A DNA stretch of 64,000 nt from Charina bottae (Eukaryota; Chordata; Lepidosauria; Squamata; Charinaidae), in the NCBI GenBank assembly GCA_023362775.1, contig JALMGJ010000005.1, forward strand, positions 70,672,963 through 70,736,962, in the 5' to 3' direction. The notes beneath the pieces are model-generated. The model saw only the letters and a list, made by a program, of their open reading frames with translations, ran no database searches and was not told where the DNA came from. A program made the position numbers and the translations under genes. Positions 46,144 through 56,678 of the stretch are shown piece by piece; position 1 is the first letter of the stretch; each line of letters starts with the position of its first letter.

Positions 46144-46849
46144 CTAAGAAAAAATGAGTGTGCAAAACAAATGGAATTTTAGCTGAAGGAGAATCCTATA
46201 TTCCGTTTAGTGTAGGCTAGCGAAGTGCAGCACTAAAGAACACTTTTTTCTATAAATACGCAAGCCCAATATATTTATTTCAGCCTTCTGCAACCTGGCA
46301 TCTTCTAAGTGTATTACTAGTTTCAGAATTCCCAACCAGCTTGGAAAAAGACAGACAGACATCACAATTCTAGCATCAGCAGTCTAAACACATCTCAAGG
46401 TGTCAGCTAAAAAATGTTCTTTTATTCTATACTGTATGTGGAAGACTTCACCTTCTAGCAGAATCAACTGAGCAGGTGCATAAATATTCCAAACAAATGC
46501 CAAGGAAGCTCTAGGTATACAACAGTTCCAATCTGCACCTTATCAAAATGAGTATGACCGCACTACTATACACCACTATCAGTATAAGCAAGCTGGACTG
46601 TGACAATGTCATTCCCCTCTTATACTGCAGACAAATATATTAATCTCATGACTGACTTTTTATTTATGGAAGCAAATCATGTTGGCATTAATTCTGACAG
46701 ATCTGCAACACAACCTTGAAATTAAATGAATTTTGCAAAACAAAAGTAGCTGAAGGCATATTTGTCCTGATTTGTTTCGAGCTATATGCACCACGAAACT
46801 CAGCTTTAAATGAGGCATTTTATAGCTGATAAGCAGAAGGCCCACTTAC

Positions 46850-46961
46850 TATCAGGCAGCTGTACTTCCCTGTATCTTACTAGCTGGCTGGGAAGCAGAG
46901 GTTTTGTATGAGCATGCTCAATGAGCGTGTCTTCAACCATTTGCATAATTCCTAACGCAGC
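46850..46961 (-). CDS. IDE: IDE exon 19
   Basis: 112 nt encoding [20 protein letters not shown] and [17 protein letters not shown] plus the first base of an Arg codon (human residues 737-774). The acceptor is ttttccag in phase 0; the donor is gata|gtaagt. Part of the linker and start of the fourth M16 repeat that contacts substrate in the exosite half. Confidence 0.97.
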
Positions 46962-47718
46962 CTGGAAAAGAAGAAAGTCATTGCCAATTTCATTCATTGT
47001 GCGATCATTCTTCATTTGTCTGTGACAATCTATGCAGAAGGGTAACAGGTTTGACAGCAATAGCAAAATTAGGAATGAAAAAGGAGACGTTCCATTGCAA
47101 ATATTAAGTCTGAAAGCCGAAACCATAAATATCAATGCTATTCAGCATTCAGAAATGAAAGGCAGAATTCCTGTATATATCTACATTATATTTAAAATGC
47201 TTCAAACGTACAGTACATGATTTAAAAACATTTACACATGTTCATTGCATGCTTAATTTCTGTTCTCAGCTTCTTAGCATTGAAGATGAAATTGTTCTTT
47301 GGTTCATCCTCCTTTTCATTTATGATAAGTATGCCAATATATTCCCACCTCACCCTCCTTGACTTGCATCAGCTGTATCATTTTATACTACCCCCCCCCC
47401 AGTTTTGTGCACAGAGCACTTCACAGGTTTATTTGAAGTAACATTTCCCCAAGGTGCTACCAAGGTTAAGCCCCATGCCTGGGTTCCTGTTTGCTTCATG
47501 TGAATGGGACAGTGTAATGGAGCTAGATGAATAACAAAATGCCTTTTATTTTTCATAATTATGTTGAAATTTATATCTTGCCCTTCTAAAGAATATGTAA
47601 CATGCAGAGAGGCTAACAAGAGAACGGCTAAAACAATTCAGAATCAAAATTATTTATGAGAGAAACAAGATGACTTAAAATATGCAAAATAAAATGAAAA
47701 TTATCTTATACAATGCAT

Positions 47719-47800
47719 CTCATGAAGTGAGATGCAGCTCATGAAAGCTGGTAATAAAATTTGTTAATCTGAAAGATGCTACAAGACTCCTGATATTTTG
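47719..47800 (+). mobile_element. Penelope-like element tail relic
   Basis: 'ctcatgaagtgagatgcag' and 'ctcatgaaagctggtaataa' have the layout box (CTCATGA, one base off CTGATGA), one extra A, stem gtgag/ctcat, then GAAA. They are followed by 'aaatttgttaatctgaaag' and 'gctacaagactcctg', a tail widespread in reptiles. A similar tail ('gcctcaataaacatgttaga') is at about 59405-59490. Degenerate. Confidence 0.4.
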
Positions 47801-48724
47801 CCCCCATGGCTTTCCTCCTATAATGTCTTCTTATTTTCTAATAATCTTCCAACACAAGATTACCATAACACTTTTCTCACTTTTTTCTTTTAGAGCCTAC
47901 TTACATGACAAGCTGGCACACTTTTTCAACAGTTTCTAAGAAAAGTCATGAGCACAACAATGGAAAAGAACTCCTTACCTCTCACTCTCCCTTATTGGCC
48001 TATGCTACCTATCAAGGAATAAGCAGCGTATCAGCAATCTCTCTCTTAAGGAGCGTTTCAGATATGACTTAATTCTGGGTAATGGAAAGATTCAGGACAA
48101 AAGACCTTGTGATATTATTGGCTGAGGAGGTCTTTTGAACATTTTCTCTTGGGTCTCAAAATCGACTGTTTCCAAGAAAACTGTGAGCATGAATAAAGAA
48201 ACATGAGTATTATATGTCCAAAGGTTTCATTGCTCACAAAGTACTCACTTCTTGACCAACTAGGCAAAAGAATTTGCTAAACCCGCTGACATCACTTTAC
48301 TCATCCCTTCCTTTTTTCGTCAGAATTATTTGGGGGGCATTTTTAAGACTGGTTTTAATGGTCACTTAGATTACCTGAACTAATTTCAATGACCAGAAAT
48401 TGGGCTAGTTTGCCTGAAACAGAAGTATGTATGGTGAATTCGGCCACCAGATGCAATAGTCACAGATCTCAAATCAGGATTCTTTCATCTTGGTCCTGAT
48501 TAACTCTGAGAAAGCTCAAACAATTTTTATTTGCCCTTACTTGCTCTCTTGGACAACTCTTACAACTTGTCTTTTATGCTGCTTTCAGTTATATTGCTTT
48601 ATGCTTCACTGTGGCACTATAATTAATTGCAGCATTACATACAACTAGAAGTATACAAAACCATTTCAAAATATATACAATCCATTGTCTGCTAATACAA
48701 AAGGGCATAATTTTATCTGTAAAA

Positions 48725-49037
48725 AAAGGTTTTCCCCTGCAGAGTCATGTCCGACTCTAGGGGGCGGTGCTCATCTCTGTTTCTTAGCCGAAGAGCTAGC
48801 GCTGTCCGAAGACGCTTCCACGGTCATGTGGCCCGTATGACACGCGCGGAATGCTGTTACTTTCCCACCGAAGTGGTACCTATTTATCTACTTGCATTTG
48901 CATGCTTTCGAATTGCTAGGTTGGCAAGAGCTGGGGCGAGTGCGGGAGTTCACTCAGTCACGCGGCGCTCGGGTCTCGAACCGCCGACCTTCCGATCGAC
49001 AAGCCTGGTGTCTTAACCACTGAGCCATTGTGCCCCA
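48725..49037 (-). mobile_element. Sauria SINE, complete
   Basis: Reverse-oriented full copy ('aaaaggttttcccctgca' to the complement of 'ggctcagtggttaagacacc'). No clear target duplication, probably because of the A-rich flank. Inserted ~100 bp from the donor side of IDE exon 18. Confidence 0.88.
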
Positions 49038-49139
49038 CAAATACGCCAATAAAGTTATAATTTAATTTTTTTTTAAAAAAAATCCAAGCTAAAATTTTAA
49101 AAAATCTGGGGAAATTAAATCAAACACATCAGAACCAAC

Positions 49140-49231
49140 CTGTTTTGTTATATTGCCATGGAGAAGTGCTTCAATATGTAACCGTGACAACAGCTGTGAA
49201 ATAAAGGCCTTGAGACGAGGAAGAGTGACAT
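49140..49231 (-). CDS. IDE: IDE exon 18
   Basis: 92 nt. It completes Asp706 (G|AT), then [20 protein letters not shown] and [10 protein letters not shown], equivalent to human residues 706-736. The acceptor is gttatag and the donor is aaacag|gttggt. The donor matches the consensus less well (gttggt) than the gtaagt-type donors of the other exons. Confidence 0.96.
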
Positions 49232-49744
49232 CTATAACAGATATGTAGACATTTAAAATCAAGCACATTTTCCATTTGAGAGAGAAAAAAACTCCTGCAT
49301 TATCTTAAAATATAATGTATTAGCAGTTAAGTAGAAAGAAAAATTATAATAATCAACAAAAGGTAGTGTTTTCTTCACAAATATTCGTATTTCATAGTTG
49401 GAAATGTTCCAACTCTTACTTTGCTGTGCTCACAGTATGCCTTGCTCAAAATTCGTATGTTGTTTGACCCAGATTTCAATATGAAAAAGGCAAAAAAGAC
49501 AACTTTGCATTGCAATCAAGCCTAAACACACATCCATCTTCAAAAATAGTCATCCAGATGATGGCTGAAGACAGAGCTCAAGCTGTTAACTGACTAAAGA
49601 ACATAACACTCTTGTAAGGTACATAACCGCCCTGATATCTGCATAACAGTAATAAAAAATGGTGGTTATTTTGACATTAAACTTTTAGCACACCTATGTA
49701 TGTGTACAAGTATCTTTCCACAACTTGGCGTACCTCAGTTAAAT

Positions 49745-49820
49745 TGGATATCAAGTCCCAGAGCTGAGAATTATGAGAACTGTAGTCTAACATATCTAGA
49801 GGGCATGAGATTGAGGAACG
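49745..49820 (+). repeat. Short interspersed repeat fragment
   Basis: 'gaactgtagtctaacatatc' followed by 'tagagggcatgagattgagg' is a decayed version of a dispersed reptile repeat. Similar pieces occur at 30362-30420 (minus) and about 25545-25580. Confidence 0.5.
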
Positions 49821-49911
49821 CTATGTTACAGCAACCACCTTTCATTCCAGCACATTCACACCTACATAGGTGTACACCTACACACTCTTGCTCCTGTCTT
49901 TCTTTCTGAGA

Positions 49912-50125
49912 GGTTTGGTAGAGGTTAAGGTACTAGGCTGGAAACCTGGAGACCATGAGTTCTAGTGCCTTAAGCATGAAGGCCATCTGGGTGACTTTAG
50001 GCTAGTCACTCTCTCTCAGCCCAACCCATCACACAGTGTTGTTGTTGTGTGGAAAACAGGAGGCCAGAGCATTATGTATGCTGCCTTGAGTGGTACCAAA
50101 ACAAAGGCAGGATACAATGATGATG
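49912..50125 (+). mobile_element. tRNA/CORE SINE, single-unit copy
   Basis: 'aggttaaggtactaggctgg', 'accatgagttctagtgcctt', the CORE-like 'gggtgactttaggctagtc' and a shortened tail. It lacks the tandem units of the copy at 26923-27361, so that expansion is copy-specific. It ends about 85 bp before the Tc1 transposon. Confidence 0.75.
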
Positions 50126-50210
50126 ATGTACATTTCTATCTAATACCAATCTCTTTACACAGTTTGATACAGCCTGCCTTACGTTAGACTTCTAACTACA
50201 GCTTAACTTA

Positions 50211-51813
50211 CAGTGGGGCGAAAAAGTATTTAGTCAGCCACCAATTGTGCAAGTTCTCCCACTTAAAAAGATGAGAGAGGCCTGTAATTGACATCATAGG
50301 TAGACCTCAACTATGAGAGACAAAATGAGAAAACAAATCCAGACAATCACATTGTCTGATTCGGAAAGAATTTATTTGCAAATTATGGTGGAAAATAAGT
50401 ATTTGGTCAATATCAAAAGTTCATCTCAATACTTTGTTATATATCCTTTGTTGGCAATGACAGAGGTCAAACGTTTTCTGTAAGTCTTCACAAGGTTGGC
50501 ACACACTGTTGCTGGTATGTTGGCCCATTCCTCCATGCAGATCTCCTCTAGAGCAGTGATGTTTTGGGGCTGTCGCTGGGCAACACGGACTTTCAACTCC
50601 CTCCAAAGGTTTTCTATGGGGTTGAGATCTGGAGACTGGCTAGGCCACTCCAGGACCTTGAAATGCTTCTTACGAAGCCGCTCCTTCGTTGCCCGGGCGG
50701 TGTGTTTGGGATCATTGTCATGCTGAAAGACCCAGCCACGTTTCATCTTCAATGCCCTTGCTGATGGAAGGTGGTTTGCACTCAAAATCTCACGATACAT
50801 GGCCCCATTCATTCTTTCCTGTACACAGAACAGTCGTCCTGGTCCCTTTGCAGAGAAACAGCCCCAAAGCATGATGTTGCCACCCCCATGCTTCACAGTA
50901 GGTATGGTGTTCTTTGGATGCAACTCAGCATTCTCTCTCCTCCAAACACGACGAGTTGTGTTTCTACCAAACAGTTCTACTTTGGTTTCATTTGTCCATA
51001 TGACATTCTCCCAATCCTCTTCTGGATCATCCAAATGCTCTCTAGCAAACTTCAGACGGGCCCGGACATGTACTGGCTTAAGCAGGGGGACACGTCTGGC
51101 ACTGCAGGATCTGAGTCCCTGGCGGCGTAGTGTGTTACTGATGGTAGCCTTTGTTACGTTGGTCCCAGCTCTCTGCAGGTCATTCACTAGGTCCCCCCGT
51201 GTGGTTCTGGGATTTTTGCTCACCGTTCTTGTGATCATTTTGACCCCACGGGGTGAGATCTTGCGTGGAGCCCAAGATCGAGGGAGATTATCAGTGGTCT
51301 TGTATGTCTTCCATTTTCTAATTATTGCTCCCACAGTTGATTTCTTCACACCAAGCTGCTTGTCTATTGCAGATTCAGTCTTCCCAGCCTGGTGCAGGTC
51401 TACAATTTTGTTTCTGGTGTCCTTCGACAGCACTTTGGTCTTCACCATAGTGGAGTTTGGAGTGTGACTGTTTGAGGTTGTGGACAGGTGTCTTTTATAC
51501 TGATAACAAGTTCAAACAGGTGCCATTAATACAGGTAACGAGTGGAGGACAGAGGAGCCTCTTAAAGAAGAAGTTACAGGTCTGTGAGAGCCAGAAATCT
51601 TGCTTGTTTGTAGGTGACCAAATACTTATTTTCCACCATAATTTGCAAATAAATTCCTTCCGAATCAGACAATGTGATTGTCTGGATTTGTTTTCTCATT
51701 TTGTCTCTCATAGTTGAGGTCTACCTATGATGTCAATTACAGGCCTCTCTCATCTTTTTAAGTGGGAGAACTTGCACAATTGGTGGCTGACTAAATACTT
51801 TTTCGCCCCACTG
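50211..51813 (-). mobile_element. Complete Tc1/mariner transposon with 199-bp inverted repeats
   Basis: Begins cagtggggcgaaaaagtatt and ends aatactttttcgccccactg, with TA on both sides (50209-50210 and 51814-51815), the expected Tc1 target duplication. The terminal repeats (50211-50409 and 51615-51813) are 199 bp each and almost identical, with about one mismatch seen (gaaagaat against gaaggaat). Total length 1603 bp. The transposase ORF is complete. Tc1 elements of this kind are frequent in fishes and amphibians and patchy in squamates, so horizontal arrival is plausible. It lies in IDE intron 17. Confidence 0.97.
50426..51448 (-). CDS. Tc1-family transposase, intact 340-codon ORF with catalytic Asp-to-Asn change
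   Basis: Cut-and-paste DD34E transposase. The N-terminal paired-like DNA-binding part (residues ~1-110) shows [34 protein letters not shown] and NTLRRQGL. The catalytic domain has [41 protein letters not shown] (Asp244) and DLNPIENLW (Glu279). The 34-residue spacing between Asp244 and Glu279 is exact. The first catalytic Asp, expected at 153, is Asn (AAT at 50992-50990), a one-base change predicted to abolish catalysis. Start (51448) and stop are standard and the length of 340 is normal for the family. DNA binding may persist. Confidence 0.95.
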   Translation of the reverse strand: MVKTKVLSKDTRNKIVDLHQAGKTESAIDKQLGVKKSTVGAIIRKWKTYKTTDNLPRSWAPRKISPRGVKMITRTVSKNPRTTRGDLVNDLQRAGTNVTKATISNTLRRQGLRSCSARRVPLLKPVHVRARLKFAREHLDDPEEDWENVIWTNETKVELFGRNTTRRVWRRENAELHPKNTIPTVKHGGGNIMLWGCFSAKGPGRLFCVQERMNGAMYREILSANHLPSARALKMKRGWVFQHDNDPKHTARATKERLRKKHFKVLEWPSQSPDLNPIENLWRELKVRVAQRQPQNITALEEICMEEWANIPATVCANLVKTYRKRLTSVIANKGYITKY

Positions 51814-52081
51814 TAGCTGCAGTAATCATCCATCAACAAACAAAAAACTATATGCATAATCCAGATTCACCAACTTCCTACTGTTAGAGAGGGGTACAGT
51901 GGGAAAGGTGGGAAACCAGGACTAAACACAAGGTAGGTAGAGGAAAGGAAGGAAAGTGGTCAACTATTTGCTAAGGAAATCCTGTCTTCCTTCTTCATAA
52001 GACACACGCATAACTCACAAAGAATACTAAGATAAAGATGGGATGGGATAGCAGTGGAAGATTTTCTTGTCACATTGCTTT

Positions 52082-54450
52082 ATTTATTTATTAATTAATC
52101 AAACTTATATCACTGCCCATCTCCCTCCACCGGAGGGACTCTGGGCGGTTTACAACAAGATAATAAAACAAAAGACAAAATATACATACAATATAAAAAT
52201 ACTAGGTTATAAAACAAGATTAAAATCCAAGAATAGTAAAAAGTAAATAGTAAAAAAATAGTAAAAAACTCAATCCAATGTAGGAGAGGGGCTCTCTAAG
52301 GTATTAGCCATCCCCAAGAGTGGCTACTTCTTCCTTGGCCCCAAGCAAGGCGGCAGAACCAAGTTTTCAGGTTCCTCCAGAAGGTCAGGGGCTAATCTCA
52401 CCTCCAGGGGCAAGTTGTTCCACAGGGCGGGAGCTACTGCAGAGAAGGCACACCTCCTGGACCCCGCCAGATGGAACTCTCTTGTAGATGGGGTCTGCAG
52501 CATGCCCTCTCTGCATGATCGGGTGGGACGGGTAGATGTATTGGGGACGAGGCGGTCCTTCAGGTAACCTGGTCCCATGCCATGTAGGGCTTTAAAGGCG
52601 ATAACCAACACCTTGAATTGGACTCGGAAGCAAACTGGTACAGCTCACGTAATAAAGGTGTTATGTGTGCTGATCTAGGGGCACCAACAATGGCCCATGC
52701 AGCTGCATTCTGGACCAGCTGAAGCTTCCGGATACTCTTCAAGGGTAGCCCCATGTAGAGCGCATTACAGTAATCTATATGGGAGATAACAAGGGCATGA
52801 GTGACTGTTCGAAGGGCTTCCCGATCCAGGAACGGGCATAACTGGCGCACAACACAAAGTTGTGCAAAGGCCCTTCTGGCCACGACTGCCACCTGCTCAT
52901 CGAGCAGGAGTCGTGAGTCCAGGAGGACCCCCCGATTCCACACCGGATCTGTCTGGGGCAGTGCAACCCCATCCAGAACCAAAGATGATAATGTCCCAGA
53001 CAGGGAAGAGCCATTAATCCACAGCCACTCCGTCTTACCAGGGTTCAGCTGAAGCCTGTTGGACCCCATCCAGGCCCCTACAGCCCCCAGGCACTGAGAA
53101 AGGGCAGTCACAGCATCACTTATCTCACCTGGGACAGAGATGTATAACTGAGTATCATCAGCATATTGATGATATCTTATCCCATGGTGGCGGATGATCT
53201 CGCCCAGCGGTTTCATGTAGATGTTAAACAGGAGTGGGGAAAGAACCAAACCCTGCGGCACCCCACAAAGGAGGGGTCGAGGGTCGGATTTCCCATTCCC
53301 TATCACCACCAATTGGGACCGGCCCCGGAGGAAGGAGGTGAACCAGCGTAAAACCATGCTGCCCACCCCCAACTCCCTGAGCCGACCCAAAAGGATACCA
53401 TGGTCGATAGTATCAAAAGCCGCTGAGAGGTCAAGAGGAGCTAGGATGGATGCACTGCCTCCATCCCACTCCTGCCAGAGATCATCCATAAGTGTGACCA
53501 ATGCTGTTTCTGTCCCATGTCCAGGCCTGAAACCTGACTGAAAGGGGTCTAGATAATCCGTTTCATCCAGAATCCTCTGGAGCTGCAACACCACCACTTT
53601 CTCAACCACCTTCCCCATAAAGGGAAGGTGGGAGACTGGACGAAAGTTATCCAGTACCATAGGGTCCAGCGATGGCTTCTTGAGGAGGGGGTGCACCAAT
53701 GCCTCCTTAAAGGCAGTTGGAAACACCCCCTCTCTCAAGGATTCATTAACCATCGCCTGGACCCAGCCACATGTTACCCCCCTAGCTGCTTTCACCAGCC
53801 AGAAAAGGCATGGATCTAGATGACAAGTGGTGGCATTTGCTGTCCAAAGGATCCTGTCCACTGCCTCAGGTCCAACAGGATCAAACCGTTCCCAGATAAC
53901 TGGGTAAGCGCGTTCCCCCGGTATCTCCCCAGATTCTGTCTCATGTCTGGAGTCCAACTTGGAACGGATCCGAGCAATTTTGTCCTGCAGATGCATAGCA
54001 AACTCCTCTGCACGGCCCTGTAGGTGGGTCTCAGGAACCACCTTCCCCAAAAGGGAGCGAGTGATCTTAAACAGGGCCATTGGGCGGCATTCTGCGGACG
54101 CAATAAGAGCGGAGAAATATTGACACTTTGCCGCTCTTACCGCCACAAGGTAGGCCTTAACAGCAGCTCTAGCTTGTGTTCGGTCGGACCTTGTTTTTTT
54201 CCAGCGACGCTCTAGACGTCTCTTAATCCTCTTCAAAACCCTGAACTCCTCCGTGAACCATGGGGAGTGTCAGGTTTGATGGGCCAAGAGAGGTCGCATA
54301 GGCGCGATCTTGTCCAAGGCACCAGCCACCTCCCTATTCCAGGTAGTGACCAGTGCCTCCGCTGGACCGTGCAGTAGATCCTTGGGTATAACCCCCAGCT
54401 CCCTCTGAAACCCTTCTGGGTCCATCAGTCACCAGGGGCGAACCAATCGA
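52082..54450 (-). mobile_element. CR1 LINE, 5'-truncated
   Basis: From the 3' tail on the left ('ttatttatttattaattaat' and the hairpin 'cgcccagagtccctcc' in complement, 52082-52150), through a short 3' UTR, the C-terminal and RT coding parts, to a break in the endonuclease/linker region near 54450. No target duplication is seen, as is usual for CR1. Inserted in IDE intron 17 in the same orientation as the gene. Confidence 0.9.
52560..54236 (-). pseudogene. CR1 reverse transcriptase ORF, 3' frameshifted
   Basis: 558 open codons. RT motifs are NFRPVSHLPFMGKVVEKVV, FQSGFRPGHGTETAL, LDLSAAFDTIDH (catalytic Asp), CGVPQGLVLSPLLFNIYM and RYHQYADDTQLYIS (catalytic Asp pair). The thumb-like region ends INGSS...VLLDSRLLLDEQ. 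The frame shifts near 52600-52620: the expected C-terminal continuation (VIAFKALHGMGPGYLKDRL, then APALWNNLPLEVRL) is in the adjacent frame at 52324-52611. The N-terminal endonuclease is lost by 5' truncation. Not autonomous. Confidence 0.9.
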
Positions 54451-54990
54451 ATAGGATTGTAGATTCTACACTCTTTTCCTGTACATGATGAGGGGACAGC
54501 TAGACCACAGTCCCAATTGTAAAGAAATGCTATATCTAAAAAACAAATAGGAATCAATTTCCAAAATTAAAACTTGAATTTAAATTTGAATTGTTGGATG
54601 AAGTATATACATTGATTTCTATACGCTTAATGGCACAGTCATGCAAATTGCCACAAAACATGCCATCATTTAATTTATTATCTTCTGCCTTTACTACTAT
54701 AAAAATGCAATTTACATTGTGCACTTTATCTAAACATTGTTCTTTACAGAAGGATGCTTCATGTAATTACTGCTTATATTATACACAGTCACAGTCACAG
54801 TCACAGAGACAGAGACTTGATTCCTGGCAAATACATGTATAGCTCCATGCAGTTTTCTTGGCAACATTTTCGGAAGTGGGGTTTGCCACCACCTTCTTCC
54901 TCAGGCTGCACATACGATATTTTGATTTGTAATTAGGAATCTATCTGGATAATTTTGTGGAGTCCTTGGTGCTCTCTGAGCCTTGTTGTT

Positions 54991-55041
54991 TTCTTTCAGA
55001 CGTTTCATTGCCAGACTAGGCAACATCTTCAGTGCGAAAAG
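54991..55041 (-). ncRNA. Hammerhead-ribozyme-like motif, left arm
   Basis: Read on the minus strand: CTGAAGA (55032-55026), one extra T, stem GTTGCC-TAGTCT-GGCAAT (6 pairs including one G-U), then GAAACGTC (55006-54999), the canonical GAAAC + GUC cleavage context. Helix I is poorly paired in this arm. The extra base between box and stem II occurs in all copies here. Confidence 0.5.
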
Positions 55042-55493
55042 GGAATAGGACTTGCTCTCTGTTTATATACAGTGGCTTGCCCTCCTTGTGTTGGTGGGGG
55101 TTTTGTTCTCTCCTTGATAGTTCCTTGATTAGGCTGTTGTTTGCTGCTTGGTTGATTGACTGAGTTAATAGTTCCTTGATTATGGTATTGTGTACTGTTT
55201 GTTCGTTCTCTGGTGTTAATCCTGGTGTTAATCTTTGCATATCTGGGTGTTCGATTGCTGGTGAGGTTTTAGCGTTTAGCTCACCAGCAATCAACACCCA
55301 GATATGCAAAGATTAACACCAGGATTAACACCAGACGACAGTACACAATACCGTAATCAATGAACTATTAACCCAGTCAATCAACCAAGCAGCAAATAAC
55401 AGCCTAATCAAGGAACTACCAAGGAGAGTACAACACCCCCACCAACACAAGCAGGGCAAGCCACTGTATATAAACAGAGAGCAAACCCACTCC

Positions 55494-55545
55494 TTTCTTG
55501 CACTGAAGATGTTGCCTAGTCTGTCAATGAAATGTCTGCAAGAAA
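55494..55545 (+). ncRNA. Hammerhead-ribozyme-like motif, right arm
   Basis: Helix I is TTTCTTGCA (55494-55502) against TGCAAGAAA (55537-55545), 9 perfect pairs. The core is CTGAAGA (55503-55509), then T, then stem II GTTGCC/GTCAAT (one mismatch). GAAA (55529-55532) and TGTC give a minimal helix III with cleavage expected after C55536. A layout of this precision is unlikely by chance, but the core has changes that may weaken self-cleavage. Confidence 0.5.
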
Positions 55546-55653
55546 ACAATAAGGCTCAGAGAGCACCAAGGACTCCACAGTTCAACCCTGAGCTACAAAT
55601 ATTCTCCTCAATTGGATAATTTTGCTAAGCTTCCTCATGTATTTATTCTAGAT

Positions 55654-55925
55654 CAGGGCTTTCCAAAGTTTTCCCGTGGCGACACACCAACCGCCGTTGG
55701 TGTGTCGCCGCGGGAAAACCTGGAAGTGCCAACGTTGCGGCAGCGCGCAAAAAACCCGGAAGCGCTGCTGCCGCTTTCAGGTTTTTGCATGTCGCGGTTG
55801 GTGTGTCGCCGTGGGAAAACCCAGAAGCGCTGATGATGATCAGTGCTTCCGGGTTGTGTGGCGACATACCAGACTGTGTGTGGCGACACACTTTTGTGTC
55901 GCGACACACAGTTTGGAAAGCTCTG
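55654..55925. mobile_element. hAT MITE of the 'gctttccaaa' family
   Basis: Starts cagggctttccaaagtttt, ends acagtttggaaagctctg, flanked by ttctagat at 55646-55653 and 55926-55933. The closest relative in the window is 38354-39111, from which it differs by having a single core unit. Confidence 0.93.
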
Positions 55926-55940
55926 TTCTAGATACTCAAA

Positions 55941-56277
55941 GTAAAAAGGTAAAGGTACCCCCCGCACATTTGTGCAGTCGTGTCCGACTCTAGGGGCCGG
56001 TGCTCATCTCCGTTTGTTAGCCAAAGAGCCAGCGTTGTCCGAAGACGCTTCCACGGTCATGTGGCTGCATGACACGCGCGGAACGCTGTTACCTACCCAC
56101 CAAAGTGGTACCTATTTATCTACTTGCATTTGCATGCTTTCGAATTGCTAGGTTGGCAGAGCTGGAGCTAGTGCGGGAGCTCACTCCGCACGCAGGACTA
56201 GGGATTCGAACCTCCGAACTTGCGATCTTCCGATCGACAAGCCTGGCGTCTTACCCACTGAGCCACCACGCCCCCAT
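55941..56277 (-). mobile_element. Sauria SINE, complete, with target duplication
   Basis: Reverse-oriented full copy, flanked by gatactcaaa at 55931-55940 and 56278-56287. The left duplication overlaps the right duplication of the neighbouring MITE by three bases. 'tactcaaag' units repeat just beyond the right end. Confidence 0.92.
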
Positions 56278-56557
56278 GATACTCAAATACTCAAAGTATA
56301 AGATACTCAAAGTACTGCTACTTTAAACTCCTGGATAAATGACTTCAATAATTAAGGGTCATCTAAATTTTAAATTTAGAACCTAAAATCCTCAGTGGAG
56401 AAGCAGAAAATTCTTCAGATTTTTTTTCAACTATCTCACAACAATCACAATGTCCAAATCGTCCAGAGGATATTATGGCATATTTGCTTTAAAATAAACC
56501 AAATTAATATACCAAATTACATAGCAAAGATGCAACTTAAATTTGGCAAAACCTTAC

Positions 56558-56678
56558 CATCTAAAGCTTCTTTTAATTCATTTTTGGTCCAGGCAACTTC
56601 TGTCATTAAGAGCCGAAGGTAATACATTGCATGCTCATGTGGCTGTTCAGCTCGAAAGTTGTTAAGAGATCGCATGTA
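56558..56678 (-). CDS. IDE: IDE exon 17
   Basis: 121 nt encoding [20 protein letters not shown] and [20 protein letters not shown] plus the first base of Asp706, equivalent to human residues 666-706. The acceptor is ttaatag and the donor is gatg|gtaagg. Glu replaces human Gln in QPHxHAM. Phase and length match the vertebrate exon. Confidence 0.97.

Larger units (their letters stand above)
54956..55579. mobile_element. Large inverted repeat with hammerhead-like cores (Penelope-like)
   Basis: A ~624-bp palindrome. The left end tgtggagtccttggtgctct is mirrored by the right end agagcaccaaggactccaca, and the arms meet at gattgctggtgag / ctcaccagcaatc around a ~14-nt loop near 55266-55279. Each arm carries, near its outer end, CTGAAGA, a 6-bp hairpin and GAAA, the hammerhead ribozyme arrangement known from terminal repeats of Penelope-like retroelements. 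No open reading frame for RT or GIY-YIG is left. The related structure at 58658-59130 has the same outer sequence. Confidence 0.7.

Noticed and set aside
52775..54215. Plus-strand frames within the CR1 region
   Set aside because: Antisense shadows of the CR1 reverse transcriptase frame.
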